From: JAZKFT01 sp963845495
GTDB taxonomy: Bacteria; Bacteroidota; Bacteroidia; Chitinophagales; Chitinophagaceae
DNA: 64,000 nucleotides
NCBI GenBank assembly: GCA_963845495.1
Contig: CAWJTH010000207.1
Span: 1 to 64,000 of the forward strand
Direction: 5' to 3'
The stretch's first letter is position 1. Each line of letters begins with the position of its first letter. This document shows, in pieces, positions 37,201 through 45,878 of this stretch. Under the pieces are notes generated by a model. It made no database searches and had not been told where the DNA came from. It was given only the letters and a program-made list of their open reading frames with translations. Made by a program: the position numbers and the translations under genes.

Positions 37201-38952
37201 ATGGCATTTAATAAAAATATATTTATAATAATCTGTTGTTTATGTGTTTTGTTTGGCTGTAAAAAAGACAAACCGCAATCTTCGGCAAAAGCAATTACCT
37301 CGTTCAAGTTTAGCCCAACCGTTAATGTTAATTGGTCGGCCGATGTGTACGGGGTTATAAAAAACGATAGCATTATTATAAGTTTATCCCAAGGAACTGT
37401 TGTTGCCAATTTAATCCCCACCATCGTATTTACCGGCAAAACCATTTCCCCATCGGTAAACGCGGCACAAAATTTTTCTAATCCGGTTACCTACACGGTT
37501 ACAGCTGATGATGGTTCTATTGCTCAATACAAGGTGGTGGTTGTTTTTTTATCAACGCAAAAATTAATCACCAGTTTTGTTTTAAAGGCAGCTCAAAATG
37601 CAGGTTTAACCGCTGATATTAACGGAACAATAGGAACAGATACTATCTCATTGCATATTCCTGTGGGTTTCGATTTAACCAAACTTACACCTATCATTAC
37701 CTATATAGGCAGTAGTATTACCCCCAACAGTTTAACGTCTACTAATTTTTCTTCGCCCGTTCAATATACCGTTACGGCGCAAGATGGCAGTACGAAAACA
37801 TATACTGTTATAGCATCGTACAATGCAATGGTTTATATAGCAGGCAGCGATGGGTATTTATATGCGCTTGACGCCGCAACGGGAGCAATAACATGGAAAT
37901 TTAACGATGACGGTCAAATGGCCAATCCTGCATATGCAGACAATACCATTTTTGTAGGCGATAGCAAGGGACAGTTTTATGCGTTTAATGCAGCTACAGG
38001 TACCGTTAAATGGAATGTCAGTTTATCTACGGCAGGATATTCAATGGCAACGGTACACGACGGAAAAGTGATTGCTGTACTGGATAACGGCGGCAATAAA
38101 ATAATTGCTTTAGATGAAAACTCGGGCAAATTATTATGGGAATCTGCCGCTGTTGGGTTTAGTGCTTCCGTTCCTAATGCGGTTTCACAAGTGGCTCCTA
38201 TTGTTGAAAATGGATTTGTGATAGTAGCCACTTATTGGGAAGGTCCATTCGCTTACAATGAAAACACAGGCCAGCTCATTTGGTCGGTTATTGGAGAAAA
38301 AGCCACCGAGTGCCAGCCTGCTTACAGCAATGGTGCCGTTTACAATGGTACGGAAGGTAACGTTGCAACGGCTTACGATGCAACGACCGGTGCTATAAAA
38401 TGGACACAAGGCCGCCCAACCTATAATGGGCAATTGGCCTATTGGTTTAACAATTACTCAAGTCCAACCGTTTCGGGAAATACGGTTTATACTGGTGGAA
38501 GTATTTTTTATTATAACAATATCGGTTCTACCACTGCAGTCGGGCACATGTTTGCCATTAATAGTGCCGACGGTTCGGTAATCTGGAAATATGCCGGTAT
38601 AGATGAAGGAGTTGGAAGTGGCACCTTTGGATGCCCGGTTGTATTGAACAACGTTTTATATTGTGGTGATAACATCGGGCATTTATATGCGTTGGATGCA
38701 TCCACTGGTGTTTTGAACTGGTCGAAAAGAATATCGAACATACCACAAAATGTAAGTTATCCAACCCATCCTGTAATTGCCAACGGCCAATTGTTTGTAG
38801 TGGAGTACGATAATATGTTGCACATGCTAAGTGCCGCAAACGGAAACAAGTTATGGAGCTTTCTTGGCAGTAAAAGCATCAACACGCTTCCCTGTGTGGT
38901 AGATGCGAATGGCAATGTGTTTTATTCCAGTTTTTCTGGGGACGTAAATTGA
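37201..38952 (+). CDS. PQQ-type beta-propeller lipoprotein with two Ig-like domains
   Basis: 583 residues, lipobox Cys20 (CVLFGCKKDK). Two tandem Ig-like domains of the DUF5018 type occupy about 30-115 and 118-205 (each with ITSF...LIPTIVFTGKTISPS and a closing YTVTADDGS). From about 210 a full propeller follows with seven or so blades, each having the xLYALDAATGxxxWxx motif (for example YLYALDAATGAITWKF, HLYALDASTGVLNWSK). It is predicted to be outer-membrane anchored and to act as a protein- or ligand-binding platform; no enzyme motif was seen. Confidence 0.85.
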   Translation: MAFNKNIFIIICCLCVLFGCKKDKPQSSAKAITSFKFSPTVNVNWSADVYGVIKNDSIIISLSQGTVVANLIPTIVFTGKTISPSVNAAQNFSNPVTYTVTADDGSIAQYKVVVVFLSTQKLITSFVLKAAQNAGLTADINGTIGTDTISLHIPVGFDLTKLTPIITYIGSSITPNSLTSTNFSSPVQYTVTAQDGSTKTYTVIASYNAMVYIAGSDGYLYALDAATGAITWKFNDDGQMANPAYADNTIFVGDSKGQFYAFNAATGTVKWNVSLSTAGYSMATVHDGKVIAVLDNGGNKIIALDENSGKLLWESAAVGFSASVPNAVSQVAPIVENGFVIVATYWEGPFAYNENTGQLIWSVIGEKATECQPAYSNGAVYNGTEGNVATAYDATTGAIKWTQGRPTYNGQLAYWFNNYSSPTVSGNTVYTGGSIFYYNNIGSTTAVGHMFAINSADGSVIWKYAGIDEGVGSGTFGCPVVLNNVLYCGDNIGHLYALDASTGVLNWSKRISNIPQNVSYPTHPVIANGQLFVVEYDNMLHMLSAANGNKLWSFLGSKSINTLPCVVDANGNVFYSSFSGDVN

Positions 38953-38969
38953 CCTGCAACCAATTGCTC

Positions 38970-38984
38970 CCGATATGGTATCGG
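38970..38984. terminator. Small hairpin after the PQQ genes
   Basis: CCGATA/TATCGG 6-bp stem with a TGG loop, 18 bp after the stop. There is no clear U-tract, so a terminator role is uncertain. Confidence 0.3.
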
Positions 38985-39152
38985 CCCGGTTTATGTTTCA
39001 TTAATTGGAATGGGTGAATTAGAACACTAGTTTGGAATATATATTGAATGTTTTGACTAAGCAACAAAATATAAATCTATTAAATAGCTTACCGTTGCTT
39101 GTCCAGTACCAACCACTGATTAGGTTGCAAATTGTTGATTGTGCTTCCGCTA

Positions 39153-39211
39153 GCCACCATATTACAAACCGCTTGTTGCTTGCCGGCGTTTTTCTTGTCG
39201 ATGGTCTTTAC
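39153..39211. repeat. Cassette-type spacer S0
   Basis: Directly 3' of the minus-strand membrane gene. GCCACCATATTACAAACCGC at 39153-39172 recurs, with one insertion and one change, at 41694-41714 (GCCACCATATTGCCAAACCGC) in spacer S1. The surrounding genes are unrelated, so the conservation belongs to the spacer itself. Confidence 0.55.
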
Positions 39212-39607
39212 TTATTTCAAATAAATCGTCCAAAATATAAAGCTTAAATATGTCCATAAGAAAATGAATAAAATGTGGACCGTAGTTTCAAAAGTTTTTC
39301 CTTTCCAAAGTTTTGGTGAATAACCAAAAAACTGAATAACCAGCCTTGTTGTCCAAAATACACCAAGTCCCAAAGATATTTTTTTACCGAGGTTTGTTTC
39401 AGTTAGGTCGTTGGGTGATGTCAAACAAAGCAAACCCATAAGAAAAATTGTCAAGGCTATAAAGAACATATGAACCATGATCATTTGTCGGTTAATTAAA
39501 CTCAATGAACTAAGTTCTTTGCCCCAATTAAAATACTTTGGGAAGACAATGTGAACCAGTGCTAATGTTATTAAAAGAGTTCCGATTATTTTTAGGTGAA
39601 GATGCAT
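39212..39607 (-). CDS. Small four-helix membrane protein, unknown
   Basis: 131 residues with four hydrophobic helices (about 5-22, 42-64, 78-97, 108-128). No family recognised. It is the last gene of the DoxX-like/DUF2071/methyltransferase group, 13 bp after the methyltransferase, so probably co-transcribed with it and linked to a lipid or membrane process. Confidence 0.7.
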   Translation of the reverse strand: MHLHLKIIGTLLITLALVHIVFPKYFNWGKELSSLSLINRQMIMVHMFFIALTIFLMGLLCLTSPNDLTETNLGKKISLGLGVFWTTRLVIQFFGYSPKLWKGKTFETTVHILFIFLWTYLSFIFWTIYLK

Positions 39608-39620
39608 TTATATAAAAAAA

Positions 39621-40373
39621 TTATGGGCTACAGTTGAAGATAGACATAAAGGGTGTGAATTTGGTTTCGTCAAACGAGGAAAACCCTGCTTTTTCAAATG
39701 CTTTTTTCCAAGCCCTTTTGGGGAAGAAATGTGTAAAGCCAACCGAGAATGCAAGAAAGTTTGGAAAATCCCGTAAGTGTTCAACCATAATTACCTTTCC
39801 GTTTGCCTTACATAACCTGTTGCATTCCTTTAAAAACTGAATTTTTTCCTCGTGTGACCTTATTTCATGAACAGCTGATAACAAGAAAATGATGTCGACC
39901 GAATTATCTTTTAGAGGGATCGAGTTTGATATTATTTGTTGGGTATCAGGATAAACTAAACTTACTTTTCTTGCTCTTATAATAGCTGGCTCGGTGTGTT
40001 GTTCTGCATTGTAAAAATCAAATACCTTTAAGTCGGATTGCGGAAATAAGTTTTTGATAATAAAACTTGTTTCATCAAAGCCGGCGTTAATGTTTAAGAT
40101 TTGTTTCGCATCGGGATCTCCAATGTCGATACTTTTCAACCATTCGAAATTATAATACCCAGAAAAATCATACACATAAGCCGAAACAATTAATGGCATT
40201 ACAAGGCCGTACAAAAAAGCCAAAACGACTATCCAATACAAAAGGTTGGACCAATTGAATATCAGGTGACCCATAACCATTAAAGCCAAGGCTACCAGGC
40301 CAAATACGTAAAAATGCCGGTTGAAACTTAAAATATTTAATACCCCTTGAAATTTTCTTCTAGTTATTTCCAT
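39621..40373 (-). CDS. Membrane-anchored class I SAM-dependent methyltransferase
   Basis: 250 residues. Two N-terminal hydrophobic helices (about 22-42 and 46-67) precede a Rossmann methyltransferase domain. A glycine-containing motif I is visible as ILNINAGFDETS (about 92-103), post-I acid region LKVFDFYN, and motif IV-like DNSVDIIFLLSAVHEI with KANGKVIMVEHLRD. The substrate is unknown. It overlaps the DUF2071 gene by 10 bp, so the two are translationally coupled. Confidence 0.78.
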   Translation of the reverse strand: MEITRRKFQGVLNILSFNRHFYVFGLVALALMVMGHLIFNWSNLLYWIVVLAFLYGLVMPLIVSAYVYDFSGYYNFEWLKSIDIGDPDAKQILNINAGFDETSFIIKNLFPQSDLKVFDFYNAEQHTEPAIIRARKVSLVYPDTQQIISNSIPLKDNSVDIIFLLSAVHEIRSHEEKIQFLKECNRLCKANGKVIMVEHLRDFPNFLAFSVGFTHFFPKRAWKKAFEKAGFSSFDETKFTPFMSIFNCSP

Positions 40374-41107
40374 GCTTCAATTTTGCCTTTTTTCCAATAG
40401 TAGGGAATGTTTTTGATTACAAAGGCATTTGCCAATAGTGGGTCTTCAAGGTTTAGGGAATTTAGAAACCCGAAATCGTAACCAATTACTTTTACAGGAC
40501 CGGGTGTCCAGTTTTGTCTGACGCCCTCAATAATTAAAACTTCCTTTGTATTTGGGTTGTAAGTGAATGTAAAAGGCAATGGCCCGGCAAACCTTCTGGC
40601 TTCTTTCCAATCGGTAAACGGCGAATTTTTGGGCAATGGGATTTCTCCTTGTTCCGCTGATTTATCTATTGTTACTTTAAAATTTGAATTTGTTGATGAA
40701 ATTTCTTTTGAATTTATTTGTTCCTTTTGAAGAATGTCGGTCGTTGAGTAATTGTAGTGGGTAAAGATGTTGCCCATAAATTCCATTTTCTTCTTATCGG
40801 TTTCCGATTTCAGGATGTATAATCCGCGTAAATTCTTTCCGGCATTGTTTGTGTAACGCACAAAAACACGATATCCGATTAAAAAAAAGTCGTTGCCTAT
40901 AAACTTGGGGAAACCTTTTGGCCTCAGGTCTTTTGTTTGAACCATTGCTATTGCTATAAAAGCCCATTTTTCATTAAATGTATCCAATTGCAAACATTCC
41001 GGTATATAAGTTTTCAACTGTTCTTTCGGAACTGCAAATGTCAATACAAGGGAACTTTCAAAAAAAGCTTCAACTGTAAACGGATGATTTTTAAGGAATG
41101 AAAGCAT
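40364..41107 (-). CDS. DUF2071 (YqjF-like) family protein
   Basis: 247 residues. The fold markers of DUF2071 are visible: an opening LVLTFAVPKEQLKTYIPECLQLDTF, AIAMVQTKDLRPKGFP, RVFVRYTNNAGKNLRGLYIL and a closing VKVIGYDFGFLNSL. The family resembles acetoacetate decarboxylase in fold, but members have no settled activity. Spacing: one base after the DoxX-like gene and 10-bp overlap with the methyltransferase gene, a tight four-gene operon. Confidence 0.78.
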   Translation of the reverse strand: MLSFLKNHPFTVEAFFESSLVLTFAVPKEQLKTYIPECLQLDTFNEKWAFIAIAMVQTKDLRPKGFPKFIGNDFFLIGYRVFVRYTNNAGKNLRGLYILKSETDKKKMEFMGNIFTHYNYSTTDILQKEQINSKEISSTNSNFKVTIDKSAEQGEIPLPKNSPFTDWKEARRFAGPLPFTFTYNPNTKEVLIIEGVRQNWTPGPVKVIGYDFGFLNSLNLEDPLLANAFVIKNIPYYWKKGKIEAWK

Positions 41108-41108
41108 A

Positions 41109-41498
41109 CTATGTTTGTTGGGCTGGTTTTTTGTTTAAGTAAAACCCGTTGAAGGAAACAACAAGTATAAATAGAAAGGCAAATAAAGCATTCAGCCTGC
41201 CCCAAAGCAATAAGTCGGGTACAAGGATAAATTCAAGTGTGTTCATTGTTGCAACAATTACAATTTGAGCAATAGCGTTAAGCCGTGTTTTAATTTTGCT
41301 TAAAACCCAAATCGCCATGAAAGTTTCTGAACAGCCGATGGCAATCGTCAAAAGCCAGGGATGTTCAATTCCTAAAATTTTGGCTACGATTTGTTGGTGT
41401 CTTGGCACAAGGTTTAGCACTTTACAAAATAGCCCGTTTGCAATCCAAACTGTCGCAATGCAATAAGTCAGAAGTTTATGGACTGCTTTATCCGTCAT
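41109..41498 (-). CDS. DoxX-like family membrane protein
   Basis: 129 residues with four hydrophobic helices. It opens with YCIATVWIANGLFCKVLNLVPRHQ, the DoxX-like pattern, with LLTIAIGCSETFMAIWVL in the middle. First gene of a four-gene operon (DoxX-like, DUF2071, methyltransferase, four-helix protein). The group looks like one transferable unit bounded by spacers S1 and S0. Confidence 0.75.
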   Translation of the reverse strand: MTDKAVHKLLTYCIATVWIANGLFCKVLNLVPRHQQIVAKILGIEHPWLLTIAIGCSETFMAIWVLSKIKTRLNAIAQIVIVATMNTLEFILVPDLLLWGRLNALFAFLFILVVSFNGFYLNKKPAQQT

Positions 41499-41727
41499 GG
41501 TTTATAGGTTGTCGCACTACGCTTGCAGGCAACTTTTAAGGTTCGGCGATAGGATGGGTTTTGAAAATCGTCCGCCCGGAACCGCAGCCCGATAAAAATA
41601 CAAAAGATAAAGTTAACAAACAAAAGCCCAACAGGATTACTTCCGCCGAAACCGCTGCTAATAGCGATAAAATGCCGAAGCTAACAACGCCCGGCCACCA
41701 TATTGCCAAACCGCCGGTTGGCTGCTG
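41499..41727. repeat. Cassette-type spacer S1
   Basis: 229 bp between the DoxX-like gene and the next upstream gene. Three parts match other spacers: 41694-41714 matches S0; AGTTAACAA...GCCCAACAGGATT (41611-41639) matches S3 at 43124-43152 in 23 of 29 positions; and the 3' flank of the upstream gene (GTTGGCTGCTGTTATTTTT on the plus strand) resembles the corresponding flanks in S2 and S3. A GGTTGTCGCACTAC motif lies at 41507-41520. Confidence 0.55.
41536..41709 (-). CDS. Possible small membrane peptide inside spacer S1
   Basis: A 57-codon frame with a TTG start (MAIWWPGVVSFGILSLLAAV...) encodes a strongly hydrophobic stretch. It is in the same frame as, and just past the stop of, the upstream 89-codon gene. 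It lies entirely inside sequence that is conserved as a spacer, so it is probably not a real gene; noted because it reads as coding. Confidence 0.2.
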   Translation of the reverse strand: MAIWWPGVVSFGILSLLAAVSAEVILLGFCLLTLSFVFLSGCGSGRTIFKTHPIAEP

Positions 41728-41997
41728 TTATTTTTGGCCGTCCCTTAAATTGTCAAGTTCGGGTGAAGCAGAAACCCTTGAAACAAAATCTACTGTTCCC
41801 CGCTTTTTCCAAATTTTTGTCGCAAAAACAATCCCTACAGTCAAACCTAAAGCTGCAATAACTATCCCGACAACTAGCCCTGTTGCACTTTGGTATATCC
41901 CATAAACGGCAAGCCCAATGACAAGCCCCAAAAATAATGGTGAGGCCACAATTTGCATCCGAGCAAAAAATGAAGTTATCCATTCAAGTGTTTTCAT
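41728..41997 (-). CDS. Small two-helix membrane protein, unknown
   Basis: 89 residues with two hydrophobic helices (about 18-37 and 41-63, rich in Gly/Val/Ile) and a charged tail (KIWKKRGTVDFVSRV). No family recognised. It stands alone between two spacers in the accessory island. Confidence 0.55.
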   Translation of the reverse strand: MKTLEWITSFFARMQIVASPLFLGLVIGLAVYGIYQSATGLVVGIVIAALGLTVGIVFATKIWKKRGTVDFVSRVSASPELDNLRDGQK

Positions 41998-42091
41998 TTT
42001 TATACCGTTTAATATGTAAAACCCTGGTTCATTTATATTGAGGTTCGGTTTGTGAGACTATTTAAATTCGTCACTTTTTACGCAGTTCATG
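41998..42091. repeat. Cassette-type spacer S2
   Basis: Short spacer between the two-helix gene and the broken gene upstream. It contains GGTTTGTGAGACTA at 42047-42060, similar to TGTTGTGAGACGAC at 44203-44216 and to the S1 motif. The right end (TGTTAGCTGTTGTTTTTTT) resembles the gene-end motif of other units. Confidence 0.4.
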
Positions 42092-43013
42092 TTAGCTGTT
42101 GTTTTTTTCGTTCTGAAGGCTGAAAATTTCGTTTATCCCCCGCTTTTCGCCTAACCATTCAAAACACTTTTCCAAGTCATCGATAACTTATTGGGTTATA
42201 TATTTTAAATATTCTCTCCTTCCTTTTTTAAAGTCCCATGAACATAAGTATCGTCCAAGCCCTTTCCTTGTTTTATAGTTTCTGTCAGAGTTTATATAAG
42301 ATTGATTAATTTCTTTTATTTCAAACATTCCAAGCATATCCTTGGGTAATTCTTCATATTGTGGATAACCAGTCCAAAAGTTTTTAGACTTGCCAAATGA
42401 TTGAAGTAAGGCAATTATTTGCTTTTGTCTGTCGGGAATTTCAATATCTAACTCATCCAGAATCTGAGAAAAATAATACTTTTTTGTATTGTCAAACTTC
42501 TCCCAATAATTATTAAAACATCTCGGAGAGATATTTAACCAATTCGCTTCTTCAATTTTACTTTCGCTAAATCTATTTTTGTCCAAAGTTCTGTCTTGGA
42601 GCGGTTTTGTTAAACCAAGTTCGGCAAAAAAGGTTAACAGATCGTCACTTGGCAAGTTCGGCATCCCCGTCCCATTTGTCATAGCGGATAGAAACACCAT
42701 GGTGAAAACCGATTGTCGCTTTAAGTTGAACACCGGAAAACAATTCGATGGCATGGTCGCCTAAACACATACAATAGAACCCGGTTTTATTTTCATCGAT
42801 TTCCAACAATGATTTTAACCTATCGATGCTGTCTTGTCGTGAAATTGTCAAGACAACATTCCCATTGATTGCCTTGTCGTTGCTTACACCGCTTTGTTTG
42901 ACAATGACCTTGTCGACATTTTCAAATAATTTTTCCAAGTTATTATTTGTCGGCTTGGGAAGTCTTTCAGGTCCTTCCTTCGATTTTCCATTTATCAAGT
43001 CTAATGTTGCCAT
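42092..43013 (-). pseudogene. Orphan gene broken by a frameshift and an in-frame stop
   Basis: Two overlapping frames form one protein. The upstream frame (start ATG 43013, MATLDLINGKS) runs through FYCMCLGDHAIELFSGVQL and IGFHHGVSIRYDKWDGDAELAK, then stops at 42645. The downstream frame resumes with SDDLLTFFAELGLTKPLQD and ends at 42188 (KYITQ). A one-base change near 42645-42690 would join them. After the TAA the same frame continues VIDDLEKCFEWLGEKRGINE to a stop at 42092, so that TAA may also be secondary. The joined protein would be about 300 residues. The HHGVSIRYDKW region resembles a widespread small uncharacterised bacterial family; function unknown. Confidence 0.6.
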
Positions 43014-43123
43014 AGTTGGGATTGTCGGTGAAGTAACAGATAACGACGGATTGTTGCTGAAGATGGGAATTTTGTTGCTGTGTGTACCCACAACCGCAGC
43101 TTTACAAAAAAAATAAAAGCACA

Positions 43124-43244
43124 AGTTAACAACTAACTGCCGAACAGGATTCGGATAAATTTGGTTGAGGAACGGTAGCGATTTATTGCAGATTGATTTT
43201 CCTTCCGTCCGTTTGGAAGCAATACTTTTGTTAGTGGCAGTTGT
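43124..43244. repeat. Cassette-type spacer S3
   Basis: 121 bp. The ends are partly inverted: AACTGCC just 3' of the upstream gene pairs with GGCAGTT near the other end (minus-strand reading), giving an imperfect terminal stem. The AGTTAACAA...GCCGAACAGGATT block is shared with S1. Size and terminal pairing recall integron attC sites, but the canonical core sites were not found. Confidence 0.5.
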
Positions 43245-44066
43245 TTATTTCCAAAATTTCCACCACTTTTTTTGAGTATGGCTTAAGGTCTCTCTTTGCC
43301 TACTTAATTCCCGGCTCAAATCTTCTACCAACTGGGATGATTTGATTTTGTCAGCAGGTTTGTTTACCAACAGTAGATTTTGCTTGATCCAAAATATACC
43401 TGGGGTAGCCTGATATGTGGTTATGTAATCTATCAAGTAATTTTTCCCGTGTTCCCACTCGTTCCCGTTCACCCTACAGTCACAATCAATTTGCGAATTA
43501 TTTATTTTGGACATGAAAGTTCGGATGTAATATAATCCTGGGGTGCCAAATAACGAATCTGTCATTGGCTGAAAAAGGGTTTGTTGAATTTGCTTTTGGT
43601 CTTTTTCATTTTCAGCAATTTCCAATTTATCCTTGTTTTGTGATGCTTCCAAGCGAGGGCCAAAAAACAAATCCCAGCCTATAATTTCGTTTAACTCACC
43701 TGAATAACTGACAGTTTCTGCATAACCTCCAAGCAAATTATCTGAGCTGCACAAGTGGTCATGGATCGGCGTAAAATCCGAAATTATCCAGTTATTAAAA
43801 GCCTGCTCTACTGCTTTTCTATAGTTATCTCCCAAGCCTATGGCCGTTTCGCTTATTCCCTCCGGTATTCTTTCAAAATGTCTGCATGATATGTTAAGTA
43901 CTACCGAACAGCTCTCTCTTTCAGGCTTCTCAGCTTTTAGAACCTTTGCTTCAATTATTAAATTCAGGGGCTGAAATAAAATTCCGTTGACATCTTTATT
44001 TATTGCATAACCTGCCTTTAAAAATGATTCTGCTAAGGTGTTATATAAGTCTATCTCTGTATCCAC
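43245..44066 (-). CDS. Orphan protein, possibly DUF6348-like
   Basis: 273 residues, no signal peptide or membrane helix. The central part (CSVVLNISCRHFERIPEGISE, then GDNYRKAVEQAFNNWIISDF) resembles DUF6348-type proteins, which I recall only loosely. A charged, Gln/Lys-rich linker (about 145-165) and a basic C-terminal end (KKWWKFWK) are visible. It lies alone between two spacers in the accessory island. An immunity or accessory function is possible by context, but unproven. Confidence 0.5.
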   Translation of the reverse strand: MDTEIDLYNTLAESFLKAGYAINKDVNGILFQPLNLIIEAKVLKAEKPERESCSVVLNISCRHFERIPEGISETAIGLGDNYRKAVEQAFNNWIISDFTPIHDHLCSSDNLLGGYAETVSYSGELNEIIGWDLFFGPRLEASQNKDKLEIAENEKDQKQIQQTLFQPMTDSLFGTPGLYYIRTFMSKINNSQIDCDCRVNGNEWEHGKNYLIDYITTYQATPGIFWIKQNLLLVNKPADKIKSSQLVEDLSRELSRQRETLSHTQKKWWKFWK

Positions 44067-44235
44067 AATATTTCAAACGACAGATTGGTTGAGTAAATAA
44101 TATTCTTAAGATCTTTCCACAATTTGCCCCAAACTCAAAAGTGGGCGAAACCGCCGGGATAAAACGGATTGGATCAATGCATTTCTGCGCTTTTTATATT
44201 TGTGTTGTGAGACGACACTCATCTTCAATTTAAAC
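44067..44235. repeat. Spacer S4
   Basis: 169 bp with TGTTGTGAGACGAC at 44203-44216, similar to motifs in S1 and S2, and a GC-rich block GGCGAAACCGCCGGG near 44144. The match to the other spacers is weaker than among S0, S1 and S3. Confidence 0.35.
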
Positions 44236-44856
44236 CTAAAATCCCAATTGTTTTAATTTAATTCTAACTTCTTTGAAATCTTTATACCTACATTTATTTA
44301 CCTTCCCCTGAGCATCGCCTTCGAAACAATAAAATTGGTTACTTAACTTTTCAAAATATTTAAGCTTTGGGGCGGGGTCTAATAAATTGGGATTGTCATA
44401 AATATGTGTTTCGTAATAAATACCATCAATATCAGCACCTTTATGTATGCTTTTATAACTGACCATGATTGCAATTTCTCTTTCTTTATCCTTATCAGCA
44501 TTGACAAAAAATACCGTTTCAATAATTGGTTCCCCGCCATAATCCTCCATAAAACTATCTATTAAAATTTGCTTGTAAGTATTTGGGGCGGTCGGAACCA
44601 AGACATGGCCGACAATATAAGTTTCTTCCCCTGTTTCGTTTTCGTACCTGGTTGTTTTCGTATAGCGAAGGAAACATAAAATGACTTTTTTTAGTGGATC
44701 CCACTCCTTCGTTTCAATGACAGGATGTGCGAGCGCATCTACTTTAAAAATCCTTTTAATAAAGACATCTGTTGACTCGCTTGTTTGACGAACGTAAGTC
44801 TGGCCATGAAGATTGGAATAAGCAAAAACTGTGATTAGTAAAAAAAGTCTGCTCAT
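44236..44856 (-). CDS. Secreted protein of unknown function
   Basis: 206 residues with an N-terminal signal peptide (MSRLFLLITVFAYSNLHGQ). The mature part is mixed alpha/beta without a recognised family; visible segments are YIVGHVLVPTAPNTYKQILID and IIETVFFVNADKDKEREIAIMVSYKS. It lies 136 bp downstream of the TPR lipoprotein remnant. Probably periplasmic. Confidence 0.6.
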   Translation of the reverse strand: MSRLFLLITVFAYSNLHGQTYVRQTSESTDVFIKRIFKVDALAHPVIETKEWDPLKKVILCFLRYTKTTRYENETGEETYIVGHVLVPTAPNTYKQILIDSFMEDYGGEPIIETVFFVNADKDKEREIAIMVSYKSIHKGADIDGIYYETHIYDNPNLLDPAPKLKYFEKLSNQFYCFEGDAQGKVNKCRYKDFKEVRIKLKQLGF

Positions 44857-44992
44857 TACGGTTGTTTGGTTAATATCATAATTGGAACGAAATTAACGAG
44901 ATCAACAAGTATTATTGCTTCTATTTCTATGACAAAGGTACAATCCATCAATTTTTTACAAAGCTCGCCCAATGTAAGTAGCACTATTGTTG

Positions 44993-45703
44993 TCAATTGC
45001 AGTTTTGGTCTATAATTGGTTGGGCCCTGACATATCCTTTGTCGACTGATTGCTTCCAATATTTGCAGGCTGACTCCTTGTCGCCAAGTTGAAATTTGCA
45101 AAGTCCGATGCTAAAATATGCTTCGCCAAAGTCACCATTCAAAGCAATTACTTTTTCAAAATCCTCTATTGCCTTATCGTTGTCTTGAAGCAAAAGTTTA
45201 CCAAGTCCGCGGTTATAAAAAGCTTCATAGTTTGACGAATCCAACGAAATGGATTTGTCGAGCAATTTAATACCCGAGGTGTCTCTTGTTCTTATCTTAC
45301 AAAGCCCAAGGTTACAAAGGATTTGTGCATTGTTTGGGTCTTTTTGGTTTGCTTTTTCAAGGTCTGTTATTGCCTCCAGGAATTTTTGAAGCTTTAAATA
45401 CATATCCCCTCCTTGTCAATGCCTGTATCTGGTCGAGAATTATTGCCAAGAGCAAATTATAATTATCTAACGCCTCATGAAATTTCCTTTCAAATTCAAG
45501 TGCTTGCCCTTTATTAATATAAGCTTGAACAAAATCATTTTTCTTTTTGATTGCTTGGTCGTATTGCTCAATTGCCTTGCCAAAATCTTTTTGCCTATAA
45601 AAATTGTCTCCTTTGTCTAAATACTGTTCCGGCGATGTTTGCGAACAAGAAAAAAAGTGATGGGCAACAAAAATCCGAGTAAGGATATAAAATTTTTTAT
45701 CAT
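44993..45703 (-). pseudogene. TPR-repeat lipoprotein gene with two frameshifts
   Basis: Reading the minus strand from the ATG at 45703 gives MIKNFISLLGFLLPITFF, then the frame is lost in a run of seven T (plus-strand A run at 45650-45656). Adding one base restores SCSQTSPEQYLDKGDNF, which completes a good lipobox. TPR helices follow to about 45400, where a second shift occurs. The downstream frame (LQKFLEAITDLEKANQKDP ... FEKVIALNGDFGEAYFSIGLC) continues with several more TPRs to 44993. Restored, it would be a TPR lipoprotein of about 235 residues. TPRs bind proteins; no specific partner is known. Confidence 0.7.
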
Positions 45704-45878
45704 GTTTGTTTGCTGTTGGCAATAATATATATTATAATGGTATTATATCCCCAAAGGGGCTATTGATAATCAATGCTTAGTTTTATACACTATGTATCGT
45801 TGTTATACAAATGCCTTTTTATATTCATTCGATTTGTAAGATAGAAACAATAGATAGCTTGTAATCTTCTTTGATAAT

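Noticed and set aside
44856..45101. 81-codon minus-strand frame between the secreted protein and the TPR gene
   Set aside because: It overlaps the TPR repeats in another frame and shows no recognisable features.
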